From Solanum dulcamara (taxonomy: Eukaryota; Streptophyta; Magnoliopsida; Solanales; Solanaceae): a DNA stretch of 64,000 bases. Position numbers and translations under genes: made by a program. The stretch's first letter is position 1; each line of letters starts with the position of its first letter. The stretch is taken from the NCBI RefSeq assembly GCF_947179165.1, contig NC_077247.1:45676935-45740934 (forward strand), read 5' to 3'. Below, piece by piece: positions 50,080-60,832 of the stretch. The notes under the pieces were generated by a model. The model did not search any database and had not been told where the DNA came from. It was given only the letters and a program-made list of their open reading frames with translations.

Positions 50080-53000
50080 AAATTACAAGTCTTTGTGGCC
50101 TTCGTGGCCACAACGTCCACAAGAATTTGTGCTACTTGTTATGTTCTCACTAGCGAACTTTTTTCTCCCTTTCTTTGGTCTTCCTGGCATCCTTTTATAT
50201 ATTGGCGGCAAGACAAATTCTTCCAAAATTTCTTCGGAGCAGTCCAGTCTTTCTTATCTGGCATTGGAACCATTGGTAATTCATAAGTATTTGCCAACGC
50301 CTCTGGTTTGTAGTAATCAGAACAGTATGGGTGCAGGTCAGTAATGTTCTTGCTCTTCAACACTGTAATTGCATGTGGACATGGTATCTCGTCTAGTTGA
50401 AATCTACCACAAGTGCATGTTTTTCTCTCTAGACACACAATGTATCTTATACCTAATTCGTAAACAGAATAAAGATATTCTGATGAAGCAACAACCTACA
50501 GAAATTATATTTCAAATATATGTATCAGTACTGCTTCCTCACATACACAACTATGTATCAGAACTGATGTAAAATGATAATAATTATCACAGGATATACA
50601 TAACAGATGAATCAACAGCCAGCAAGAAATAAATTTCACATATATGTATCAGAAAATATGTATCAATTACAGAAATGATGTATCAGAACTGATGTATCAG
50701 TATGTATTTTAAACATGTTATGTTTATATGTGTCAGTACTTATGTATCAACTACACATTTGATGTATCCGAATTGATATATCAGTGTATAATAAGCACAG
50801 GCTATACCTGAATAACGAAGCAACAAATTGATATAAATAAACTTCACATATATATATTAGTACTTATGTATCATCTACACAACTAATGTATCTACACTGA
50901 TGTATCAGTATATATTTAGAACATGTTATGCATAACTGATTAATCATCAGCCTGAAGGAAAATAATCTTTACATATATGTATCAGAACTTATGTATCATA
51001 ATTGAAGTTTCATTATTTAATTAGCACATGTTATACATAACTGATGAATCATCAGCCACCAAGAAATAAATTTCACATATATATATCAGAAAGTATGTTT
51101 CAATTACAGAAATGATGTATCAGAACTGATGTATCAATATATATGTATCAGAAAGTATGTATCATGTACCAAAACTGATGTATCAGTATATATGTATTAG
51201 AAAGTATGTATTGTGTACCTTCATTCGCGAACACTTGATCGTGTTTGAAACTAGGATATCTTCGAATTTTCTACCCAAAGTATGTTTTGTATAAGATGCT
51301 ATTTCCCTATTTTTGCAGTTCTAAGAACCAAATAACATTCTCATTTGCTCCAAAAAATCAATTATAGACAGCTCTCGTGCTTCAACAAGACATCCATTGA
51401 TATATTTTGCGATGTTAGAAGTCATCATTATATCCCTGTTGACAGTGGCATGAACCCTTGACCACTTTTTGTATCCTGCATTTTTTAAATATTGTGCCAC
51501 CCGTTGATCGATTCTTTCAACTTTGGCCATTAATTTATCGACTTTATCTTTTCGGTATGCCTTGGCCATTGAATAGAAGATGTCACTTAGTACAACTTTG
51601 CTCCTTCTGTATTTAGTACACACATTTTTCCATATATGCCATATGCATGCAAAATGAGGAACATTGGGAAATACCATGCTTACACTCTTAATTATGCTTT
51701 CGTTCCTATCTGATACAACACACATATTGTCCCTCTCACCAAATGCATTCTTGAAATTCTGAAAAATCCACGTCCATGATGCATCATTTTCCGTATCAAC
51801 AATAACATACGCCAACGGCAATATGCAACCTAATAAATCAATAATAGCGATACAATAGTTATTAGAATTCATCAGAATCACAACAAACGTGAAAAATGAG
51901 ATGACACACTATTATTCAATAAGAAACAGTATAAGAAAGTAATACCTGCCCCATCAAGTGTGCTAGCTGATACAAACGTCCCTTTATAAGGTCCATCAAG
52001 ATGTGCACCGTCAACAACAACTACTGGTCGACAAAACTGAAACCCCCTCATCAAGGGCCTTAACGCTATGAACAAATACATGAACTCATCAGTTGATGAC
52101 TTATGCATACTTATGTACGAATTTGGATATACGGTTTTTAGAATATGTATATATACAAGCAGCTGTCTATATCCATCAGCAGGTTTTCCCCTTAACATCT
52201 CCAAAGCATGCTCTTTTGAACGTCATGCCTGTTGATAGGTAATATCAATTCCATACGCTGATTTAATATCCTCTCGTATATCATTAGGGGTGACAATTCT
52301 CTTATGATTAACCAATTTATGTGCTGTGAATGCACTAACAAAAGCCTTTGTAGCATGAACTTTGTTAAAAATCCTATCTCTCAGTGCACATGAATGTTCA
52401 CTATTGAAATATCTAACTTTGAATATATCGGATTTTTTCCAACATGAAGCTTTCATTCTCCAACAACAGCCGTCTGAAAGGCATACTAACACATAACTGC
52501 ATTTGTATAAAAAAATTGACATGTATCATACCAATATTTTTTCATATATAATATCAACAAATAAAGTGACATAGTGATAGGAAGTCTGTCAACCCATGTA
52601 CTTGATACATGCTTCTTTGTATGTATTATTAAAAAAAACATCTGATACATAGAGTCATATGAATCTGATACATACTGACAACATTATTATCATTTTTTAA
52701 CTGAGTTACAGAAATGGAGTTTTGATGTATCATGACAGGAAAAATTATTTTATTTTAAGAATGTATCAGATACACACATTTATATGTATCTGATACATAC
52801 TGTTGGATAATATCCAACATCAAAATTTCCAACTGCAGAATATGCATATACCTTTTACTGTCGGATCTTTTAACCTTGAAATTAAATTCATTATTGATTT
52901 TGTATTTGGCCATTACATCAATTAGAGTTGCTTTATCCTTATAGAATTGATTCTCCTTCACTTCCACACCATTTGTATCATCTATGTAGTTCGTCAACTC

Positions 53001-53530
53001 CAATTCTGCTATATAACAATTTGCAACATTACCAGATTCTTCTAAACCAAAAATGTGGGACTCATTCGCATTTGATTCGGCACAAACGATTGCTCCAGAT
53101 GTACTGTCGAATGATTTTATCTCACATCTTTTTATATCAAAGCTTGATATGCACAGGGGATAATTCACGAAACCAGGCTCTTTCTTCTTCAACTCTATGT
53201 AAAGATTAACACCCATATCATTACAAATATATATTGGCGACGAGTTACCTTCTACTATGTATCAGATTTCAATTTTTTTCTCTGATTCATCCACACTCAA
53301 TTCAGCAGCTATTGCTGCTTTTAGATTTGAGTAAGATACATTGTCACCGATAATGGTTCCATCACTTTTGTATTGTTCATAAGTAATATCGGATTGCCAA
53401 ACTCCAGAATGTCTCAGTAGTATCGGGATATTCATATCGATTAATTGATGAAACGCGAAGTTTGCTTTGAATTGATGCTCTGTTGTTTTCCTTGGAGTCG
53501 ATGCTCTGACTTTTGGCTTCAAAATTCATG
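50080..53530 (-). pseudogene. MURA-type MULE transposase gene, broken
   Basis: Read right to left: an N-terminal region (53522-52860); a MuDR-type plant transposase N-terminal domain (52500-52130, with SDGCCWRMKASCW and ITYQQA); the DDE core with first acidic site VVVDGAHLDGPYKG (about 52020-51980); an intron of about 60 nt near 51945-51840; second site CVVSDRNESI; FACIWHIWKNV (C2H motif near 51640); and EQMRMLFGS. After an intron packed with TGTATC motifs (51217-50500) comes a SWIM zinc finger (CTCGRFQ..PCPHA, about 50430-50370) and a zinc-knuckle-like CGRCGHEGHK near 50110. In-frame stops at about 53262, 52223 and 51321 (the last in place of an expected Trp) disable it. The domain order is complete, so the parent element was autonomous. 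Confidence 0.85.
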
Positions 53531-54147
53531 TACATAACTGTCGCCTTCTTTAATAGATCAGTAATTGATATAAAGAACCAATCTTTTATCCATAAATAGC
53601 TGATGTGCATTAACTATTCTATAGCTAAAGTTATGTATCTGATACATAGCTTATGTATCAGATACATAACTTATGTATCAGCAAAAGTGAAAAAATAATT
53701 GAAATCAACTTCAGTATGAATTGATGCTCTGTTTTTTCCATTCGAGACGACACTCTGTTTTTTGGCTTGAATCTTCATGGACATAACAATTGATTTTTTT
53801 AACAATTGATGTATCAGATACATAACTTATGTATCACCAAAACTGGAAAAAAAAATGAAATCGAAGTTGGTTTGAATTTATGCTCTATTTTTTTTGGCTT
53901 GAATCTTCAACTACACAACCGTTATTTTTTTAACCAAATTAATCTCATTAATTAGATCAGTAATTGATACTATCCATAAATAGATGATCTTCATTAATTA
54001 CTCATTAGATAATTGATGTATCAGATACAAAACTAATGTATCAGAAAAGTTGAAAAAAAGGGGATATCGGGTAATTTTGATACAATGAGGGATATATAGT
54101 AATTAGACTTTTTCATTATGGGATTTAGGTAAAGTTTATTTTTTTTT

Positions 54148-54529
54148 CGTCGTTTTAAAAAATGTTCTTTTGACCTTTTTGATAATTATTTAAATTTAAT
54201 TTTTCACATAACATGTTTAAATTATAAAATTAAAAATATATTTTGATATATTTGACGTAAAATCTTTTCTGCCAATTTATACAAGTCCCGCTATAAGTTT
54301 TTGAACCAAAAGATATTACTGCCAGCTGTCTAGCCCTTGCCAACGTTCACTTTCCAAAAAAATCCCATTAGCTTCGGTTCCCAGCCAAAGAAAAACTCGA
54401 CCGTTGCCTCCAAACCTAATTTCAAATCTCAGTAACTCCTACTACAAGTTGATAGAATTCAAGAAACCAGCACCCCCAACACAGTCCCCAATTATCCTTC
54501 TTGTTCCATTTCTTCAGAGAAGAAGGAAA
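54148..54529 (+). promoter_or_regulatory. upstream region of the HAD phosphatase gene
   Basis: The space between the MULE right end and the next ATG holds the presumed core promoter and 5' leader. The MULE edge is only about 390 bases from this gene's start, so the element's terminal repeat may sit within its promoter. Confidence 0.4.
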
Positions 54530-55408
54530 ATGGTGTCTAAAATCATCAAGAGAACTCCGACAAAGTCCATCAAGAACCGGAGGAATCTCCCGAGCCATCT
54601 CCGCCGTAGCCGGAAGAAATCCCCTGCTAAAAATCCAGCCTCTGTAGTTGTTGCTTCCATTAATAAATCCTTGTACACTTGTCACCGCCGTCTTATTAAA
54701 CTCTTCACGAAATTCACCCGTGTTGCTACTCCTAAGAAAACCCCAAGAAAACAGGGATATCAGCTTCTTGGTAAAGTTTTTGATGAACCTGCAAATGGGA
54801 ATAATTTGAGGCGATCGCTTTTTGATGAAGGAAATGCCCTTCCCCCATTGGTGTCACCTGAGAAAAAAACCATCTTTCTTGACTTGGACGAGACTTTAGT
54901 GCATTCTAATCCAAACCCACCTCCAGAAAAGTACGATTTCATTGTTAGGCCGGTGATTGATGGACACAGAGTTGAATTTTATGTGTTGAAGAGACCATTT
55001 ATGGATGAATTCTTGGAATTTTTGAGCGACAAGTTTGAGGTTGTTGTGTTCACTGCCGGGCTTAAAGAGTATGCTTCTCTTGTTCTTGATAGAATAGACA
55101 GGAAAGGTTTGATTTCACATCGATTATATCGGAATTCTTGCAAGGAAGTTGATGGGATGTTTGTGAAGGACTTGTCTGACAAGGGGAGAGATATGAAGAG
55201 GGTGGTGATAGTTGATGATAACCCGAATTCTTACCTTTTTCAGCCGGAGAATGCTATTCCGATTAGGCCATTTACCGATGATCTTGCTGATGGGGAGCTC
55301 AAGAAGCTCATTGAGTTCCTTGGTGGGTGTAATGAAGTTGAAGATATGAGAGATGCTGTGAAGGTTTATCTTGCTGAAGAAGAAGAATACACATCAGTGG
55401 AAATTTAG
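54530..55408 (+). CDS. HAD-family CTD-like (FCP1/SCP-type) protein phosphatase
   Basis: A probable Mg-dependent serine phosphatase of the FCP1 homology family, likely nuclear. Single exon, 292 residues. The N-terminal 100 residues are strongly basic (KRTPTKSIKNRR, SRKKSPAKN), fitting nuclear localisation. The NIF/FCP domain starts at about 112 with motif I FLDLDETLVHS (nucleophile D118, acid D120). It includes VVFTAGLKEYASLVLDRID (motif II Thr) and VVIVDDNPNSYLFQPENAI (paired acidic residues of motif III/IV). It ends with an acidic tail EEEEYTSVEI. The frame stays open to an upstream ATG at 54404, adding 42 residues. I prefer 54530 because its context AAAATGG is stronger and the family homology and basic region start there. 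The specific substrate cannot be told. Confidence 0.9.
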   Translation: MVSKIIKRTPTKSIKNRRNLPSHLRRSRKKSPAKNPASVVVASINKSLYTCHRRLIKLFTKFTRVATPKKTPRKQGYQLLGKVFDEPANGNNLRRSLFDEGNALPPLVSPEKKTIFLDLDETLVHSNPNPPPEKYDFIVRPVIDGHRVEFYVLKRPFMDEFLEFLSDKFEVVVFTAGLKEYASLVLDRIDRKGLISHRLYRNSCKEVDGMFVKDLSDKGRDMKRVVIVDDNPNSYLFQPENAIPIRPFTDDLADGELKKLIEFLGGCNEVEDMRDAVKVYLAEEEEYTSVEI

Positions 55409-57748
55409 TTTTTTTTCTCTCTTTTTATGCTTAGTTTATTTATGCATTTGTTGGTTGCTTTTCTGGGAATTTAATGTAATAGGTATGAACACTTTTTGTG
55501 TTCAGTTGGAAATGAGATATGAAACTTGTATACAATTCTGAAAATTTGAGTGTAAAACTGTCCTCTTTTGTTCTCCTCGGATTCTTGAATAGTAAGGTAG
55601 AAGTAAAGTTAATGTTCTCCAATTGAGACGAGTCATTTAATGTTGAATTCAAAGTGGCCATAGTAATTTAGGCTTTAGAAATTGATTCCAGCAGTCAATT
55701 CAAGAGTTCATAGTTTAATACATTTCCTCTCAGTTGCTGGATTTAGATCCTCTCTGTTTATGCATCTCTTCTCAGTTTTCCATGTACATTCTATTACGAA
55801 CTCAGAAAAGATCAAAACTGTTATAAAGTAGAGTGACAATAATCCTCCCACAATTGAGCTGCACTCAAGTTCAACTTCATCCTGTGACTTGGTCTTTAAG
55901 CTGCTTCAACATGCCAAATGGTTTTCAGCAGCAGAGAGTTTTGCAACAGCAGTTGTTCTTCAGCTAACAACCAGTGTAGATGGATCAAAAAGTCTTAACA
56001 GTTCCATATAATTCTTTCCCAAAAGAAGGATAAGATTGTCTTCAAGATTTATGTGTTACGGATGAGCTTAAGTCATTTAATATTCTATGCAACCATTGTC
56101 TCATTAACACTAATACACAGTTCTAGTTAGAATCAACTTCTGCTTTTATCCTTGTTCAATGCAAACAATTGCTAATCTTAAGAAGCCAGTGTATGTTTTC
56201 AGTTTTCCCCTTCATGGTCATTTGCATAACAATCATACTCATACAGTTTTAAAAAGAAGTGGATCCAACTTCTTAGAGGAAGACTTCAGAAATCAAAAGA
56301 GCTGCTGCATACACCAGAAATATACAACTTCTACAACGTTCAGATAATGCTCTCTAACAGTTAGAATGTGAATTACAGAAGAAACAAAATATAATAGTGT
56401 TTTTTTAACAAGAAAAAGCCTCAACTTTATCCTGCCAGCTTATTCATTAGTTGATTCATAATGTGGGTTAAATTTACCAGGTCTATCTTACACCACTTCT
56501 TGAAGTTGCTAAATCCTGCGTACCAGCAATATACACAAGCTCAGAATGGGGAACACAGCAGGTTTGGCGTAAAAAATTCATTTTCCCTCACTGATGACTC
56601 ATGACATGATATCACCAACATATCTGGTGAATCGCTTAGGAGACACAAAAACAGCGAAAAATAGCTTATGGATAAATAGAAGGGAACTACCTTTTCTATC
56701 AGGAATGATGGTCTATAGTTAAAATAGCAGCTGATGGTGTGGCTCTCAGAATTTGCAAGGAAAACCTTTGTAGAGCAAACATAGGAGCAGATGGCACAGA
56801 GCTTCAGGATGAATTATTACTAGCTGTAAAGCGCATCTCCAAGTTCTTGAAATAAATTTTGCTACCTAATAACAATCAATCTCCTTAAAAATCTAAGTTT
56901 GCAGATCATGCACAGCTCAAAGGTGGACATGTTTTCTGAGAAAAACACAAGCTAAAATTTACTCTGCCCCAGTAGCATTGCCTCCTATTCTCTTAGCCCC
57001 TTCCAATACTATGTCAATCATGTAACATCACCTTACTGATCTACTAATTAGCACCGATTCAATAGATCTGTTTCACAAGAAAATAAGTCAATCATGTCCA
57101 AACTTATAACTCAAGGTTAAGGGATTCTTAAGATAGTTTAAGAGGAACAGCGCTGGAGTTCCAAAGTATTCAGAAGACACCTACCCCCTTTCCACCTACA
57201 AAAAAAAAGCTCACTTTTTCGCCTTTCCTTCCATACCTATTTCTCTCCACCATCACCCCAAATGCAAAATTCTTTGCTTCACCACAGCCAAATAGCTAAA
57301 CCTCAAATCATGTAAAAAACCATCTAATGTAAAGCTGAAAAACAGAAAGCTTACAAAGCAGCTCTGGCTATAATAAATTTGGTTTGACAGCAACAGCTAT
57401 TGATAGACAGCAACAGTAAACCAGTGAATCATTTATTAGCTTAAGAAGAACACTAAGCTGTCGATGTTAGCTCAAGCAGAAATCAAATATGTCATCCAAA
57501 AATTAACAAGCACATTACTGCAAATTAATTGGTCTCTTTAGTATATCAGAAAGCATCACTCAATTCCTTCATTTGCCAAACACAACATCTACAAAAGCAT
57601 ATATTTTACTTCTTCAAAGCCGAATGGTAGGCCTAAAAACAGAAAACATACTCATACAACAGCTCAAATGAACTTCACCCGAAAACTCAAAGTTCAAGGG
57701 ATAAAAAAGAACATAATTGGCAAAAAAGTAGCTTTTTTTCCCCAACTT
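55409..57748. other. spacer between convergent genes, no gene seen
   Basis: Contains the 3' UTR of the phosphatase and the 3' region of the small secreted protein gene on the other strand. No coding region, RNA gene or clear transposon was recognised in about 2.3 kb. Confidence 0.5.
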
Positions 57749-58054
57749 TTATCTCAATCTAACAAGATGACAAGTGAAGATCTGAGAGGGTAATCTTGCA
57801 GCTTCAGATTTGAAGAAACAGGCGTCATCAAGAACATTGCTTCTGCACCATCGACAATTTTGGTTCTGCAAGCAATCAGATTTTGACCCGATATTGCCGC
57901 ACTTGGGTACCCGATTTGAGTTTCTCCTACTACTACTACTACTACCCAATGGCTTTCGAACTGGATCTCCCACAACAAACCCGTTTGATGAAAGAAGTAG
58001 AAGAAGTAGTACAAGTGAGAAATGGGTACTAAGAGATTTAACAAGCATTTTCAT
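57749..58054 (-). CDS. small secreted Cys-containing protein of unknown function
   Basis: 101 residues, single exon. The ATG at 58054 gives MKMLVKSLSTHFSLVLLLLL, a clear signal peptide ending near SSNGFVVGD; a frame extension upstream starts only with TTG. A Ser/Arg-rich linker follows (SSSSSRRNSNR), then a compact domain with six cysteines in the order KCGN, DCLQ, CRWC, ACFF and TCHL. I believe similar plant proteins share the CRWC and LPSQ(I/V)F patterns, but I cannot name a function. It could be an apoplastic peptide or a protein held by disulfides. Not recognisably a toxin or known defensin. Confidence 0.75.
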   Translation of the reverse strand: MKMLVKSLSTHFSLVLLLLLLSSNGFVVGDPVRKPLGSSSSSRRNSNRVPKCGNIGSKSDCLQNQNCRWCRSNVLDDACFFKSEAARLPSQIFTCHLVRLR

Positions 58055-58190
58055 GGACAAAAGAACAACAAAAAAGTTTGATTCTGCAGAATTTCTCTGG
58101 AAGATAAGCTATGGATTCCTCCAACAAGGGTTAAATTAGCTTTAGGCGGCTCTGAAAACTGAAAAATAATTTTTCGCAAGAAAATAAAGT

Positions 58191-58264
58191 TGGCCCATGC
58201 AGGTCTCGAACCTGCGACCTTCGCGTTATTAGCACGACGCTCTAACCAACTGAGCTAATGGGCC
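58191..58264 (-). tRNA. tRNA-Ile (anticodon AAU)
   Basis: 74 nt. Acceptor stem GGCCCAT pairs with ATGGGCC plus discriminator A. The D arm has the A box (TAGCTCAGTTGGTTAGAG). The anticodon stem TCGTG/CGCGA encloses loop CTAATAA. The T arm is GCAGG-TTCGAGA-CCTGC. A TTTT pol III terminator lies about a dozen bases downstream. Eukaryotic nuclear form, no intron, no encoded CCA. Confidence 0.97.
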
Positions 58265-59588
58265 ATTTGTTTTTCTTTTAGTAGTTATTTTATTTAATCA
58301 AATGTAAATCATGTAGTTCCATTTTGAAATTTTTATTGGAATCATATAAGAATTTCCATTACTTAAAAAATAACATGAAGCTAGAAATAAGATCAGATTA
58401 TTAAAGATAGTGAATGAGATTGTAGCATTTGAAAAAATAAAATAGTAGTACGTAGTGTAACTATCCCATCTTTTACTTTTTTAAAGGGAATGTTTTATCA
58501 CTTACTATTAACGTTAAATTGATTAGCTTGACACGAATAAAAATGCGAATAAATATTTTACCTGCTTAAAAATAACTTGTAACATTCTCATGAATAAGTT
58601 CAAATAAATGTGATAAAACAGACTATAATAAAAGATAAAAAAGATGGCAGCTAATTCAGATAGTGGGAAAAAGGATTAATAATTAGTAGCCTACTTAGCT
58701 ATATATTTTATGGTAGGACACTGATTAGTCCACATTGTGAGGCTATGGGCCAAATCCAAGCCAATGATATTGCTCTACATCCTAATCCCTGTAATCCCAT
58801 TTATTCACAAGTCAAAATTATATAAGCCATGCTAGGTTAATCAAATTGTTTTTAATTTGTATAGTGTTTTCTTGGTCTATACGCAATTGAGATGAGGAAG
58901 ATTCAGTATAGCCTAAGAGAAAGAAGAAAAAAAATGTAGCGTAAGAAGATGAACAAACAAATGCACGACATGATGATACAGCACAAATAATCAAAGTAAA
59001 GACTCTGTCTAGCTCTGGTCTTTCATTTCATCTATAGAAAAACACTTCCAGGAAATAGATACAAAAATATATATTTTTTCCGATTCAATTTATTCGTTAA
59101 TTTTGATTTAATACGAAAATTTAATAAAGTACAAAAAGCTTTTGAATCTTGTGGTTCTAAACTAAAGATATATAAAATGTATTAAAATCTTGTGATGTTA
59201 AATATATCACGTGAAGAATTAGAATTAAAGAATTGTCTAAAAAAAAGAAAGATGCATTTTTTTTAAATAGACTAAAAAGGAACGTAACAGAGAGTATATA
59301 AATATTGCACAAGGCTGCCCCGCCCTTTCATTCATGTTAAACCATAACTTTGAAATTCTCTCTTGCTTAAATATGTCATGGAAAAGGGCATTAATCATAA
59401 AAAAACAAAAAAGTATGCACATGACATATGATCTCAGGCTTACAGTAAATACCTGAATTAATCATGCTGAAACTTCTATATAAACTCGAGGTTAAGAATT
59501 TGACTTTCCATGTATACACTAGGCTATATATTAGATTTTTCAAATAGCCTAGTTTCTTTAATCAATAAATAAATTAATGAATTAAACG
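58265..59588. other. spacer right of the tRNA, no gene seen
   Basis: AT-rich. A weak inverted pair near 59080 and 59290 may be a degraded MITE (right end AACAGAGAGTATA). The promoter of the next small gene lies at the right end. Confidence 0.45.
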
Positions 59589-59894
59589 ATGCTTCAAGGT
59601 TCAGGGGCATCGTTCATGTTTGGCTTGGCAGTTGGGTCGATCCCAATGATGTCAATGGCCGTGTTTGGTTCTGCTAATTGCTTCGAAAAGCCGAGACCAC
59701 CGCCAACGGGTGGTGTTGCTACTGGTGGAGGAGAAATTGCTTGTAGCAGTACTAGTACTAGTACAAGTACTGCTACTTCAAGATCAATTGGTAGTAGAAG
59801 AAGAATGGGTAATAATGTTGATGGTGGCAGGGGAAAAACTTGTCCCAGTGTTATGCTTGTCAAGGAAATACTTCCATCACTTGTCCTGCGCTAG
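59589..59894 (+). CDS. small one-helix membrane protein, Gly/Ser-rich, unknown
   Basis: 101 residues. One hydrophobic helix near residues 9-29 contains FGLAVGSIPMMSMAVFGSA. A Pro/Gly segment (PRPPPTGGVATGGG), a Ser/Thr run (SSTSTSTSTATS) and a basic patch (RSIGSRRRMG) follow. The helix shares S-I-x-M-M-S-x-x-x-F-x-x-A with the protein at 61812-62459, so the two are probably paralogues. The C-terminus may be altered by a frameshift, because the +1 frame after about 59840 is also open. Function unknown; it may be a decayed duplicate. Confidence 0.55.
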   Translation: MLQGSGASFMFGLAVGSIPMMSMAVFGSANCFEKPRPPPTGGVATGGGEIACSSTSTSTSTATSRSIGSRRRMGNNVDGGRGKTCPSVMLVKEILPSLVLR

Positions 59895-60832
59895 TCGAGG
59901 TGCATGCAAGCTGGTCCAGACATCACAAAAAAATGAACGATGTGTGCTTAGTTTGTGTGGATTTCAATATGGATGTGTGTAGAATTCGTATAGGTCTTTG
60001 CGCTAGCTGTGATATATATGTGTCTGTTTGTTCTGGTTATGTGCTTTAGTCTTGACTTGTGATCTAGCTTAGCACATGTAACTTACTTTTAATTTGGTTG
60101 TATATACATTTACTTAATATTCTTGTTAAACGAGTTATGTGCACGATCTAGTCTTTCCCTACTTGAATTCTTGGAGTCAAATTTAATCATGAATAAAATA
60201 ACTGGCTCAAACTTAGGTGAATTACAACTAATACATCTAAAGGTTTGAACCCCAACTACCTTGGTATTTTATTGAAGATGTAAATGAATATAGAGTAAAC
60301 TTGTCAATACATGCATTTAATTTGGAATATATCCCTTTGAGCATTAGTTCATCAAATTTTAAGCATTAGTTACTTTCATGAGAGGTGTGATCTTTATATT
60401 GAAATGTTCCCTTTGAGTATGATGATCTATTCATGATAATCTCACTATTCCTTTTTGGTTAAGTTTATATGTGTAAATTGGCTTGTTCAATTATGTTTAA
60501 ATCAAATATATATGGCCCATAGATACAAAAATCTATAAGCAGATTGAACATAAACTTTGACTTCATAAATCATGACCAAGATCATTCACAGAATTTAATT
60601 TTAAAATTGTTCATATATATATAGAGAGAGAATTGTATTTGACTTCCTCTCATTAGCTTATTCTAATTTTCACATTAAGATCTACTCGGTGAAAATTAAT
60701 CAACTGGTCTTATACATCATGATGTAGGACAAAAATCTGAAACTTCTTACAAGTTCCTCTTTTTTGAATGTTCGTTGTATACACGTACGGATTCAGAGAA
60801 TTTTACATTTAAGACGGAAATGATAATCTAAT

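Larger units (their letters stand above)
42781..54020. repeat. dispersed TGTATC/GATACA inverted-motif clusters
   Basis: The 7-mers GATACAT and ATGTATC, often fused as ATGTATCAGATACAT, recur throughout the introns and non-coding parts of the MULE and thin out in its exons. By eye I count about 15 GATACAT and 8 ATGTATC within 42781-43510 alone. Further dense clusters lie at 45660-46050, 48290-48390, 49350-49740, 50500-51200, 52590-52810 and 53630-54020. The arrangement is not a head-to-tail tandem. Confidence 0.8.
42110..54138. mobile_element. Mutator-like element carrying an Ulp1 protease gene (KI-MULE/Kaonashi type), decayed
   Basis: About 12 kb bearing two convergent broken genes: DUF1985/Ulp1 on the plus strand (42483-49298) and a MURA-type transposase on the minus strand (53530-50080). 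The ends are imperfect inverted repeats of about 90 bases. The left end begins near GGGGTAAATTACCC. The right end, read in reverse, begins TAAACTTTACC. A better-matching inner block reads TTACTTTTATTCCCATC at the left and TTACTATATATCCCTCA at the right (reversed). The flanks are T-runs (13 T at 42097-42109, nine T at 54139-54147) that could hide a 9-bp duplication but cannot prove it. MULEs with Ulp1 genes are known from Arabidopsis and rice. Boundaries are the least certain part. Confidence 0.75.

Noticed and set aside
55440..55661. 73-codon minus-strand frame after the phosphatase
   Set aside because: Lies in the probable 3' UTR and has no signal, domain or splice support.
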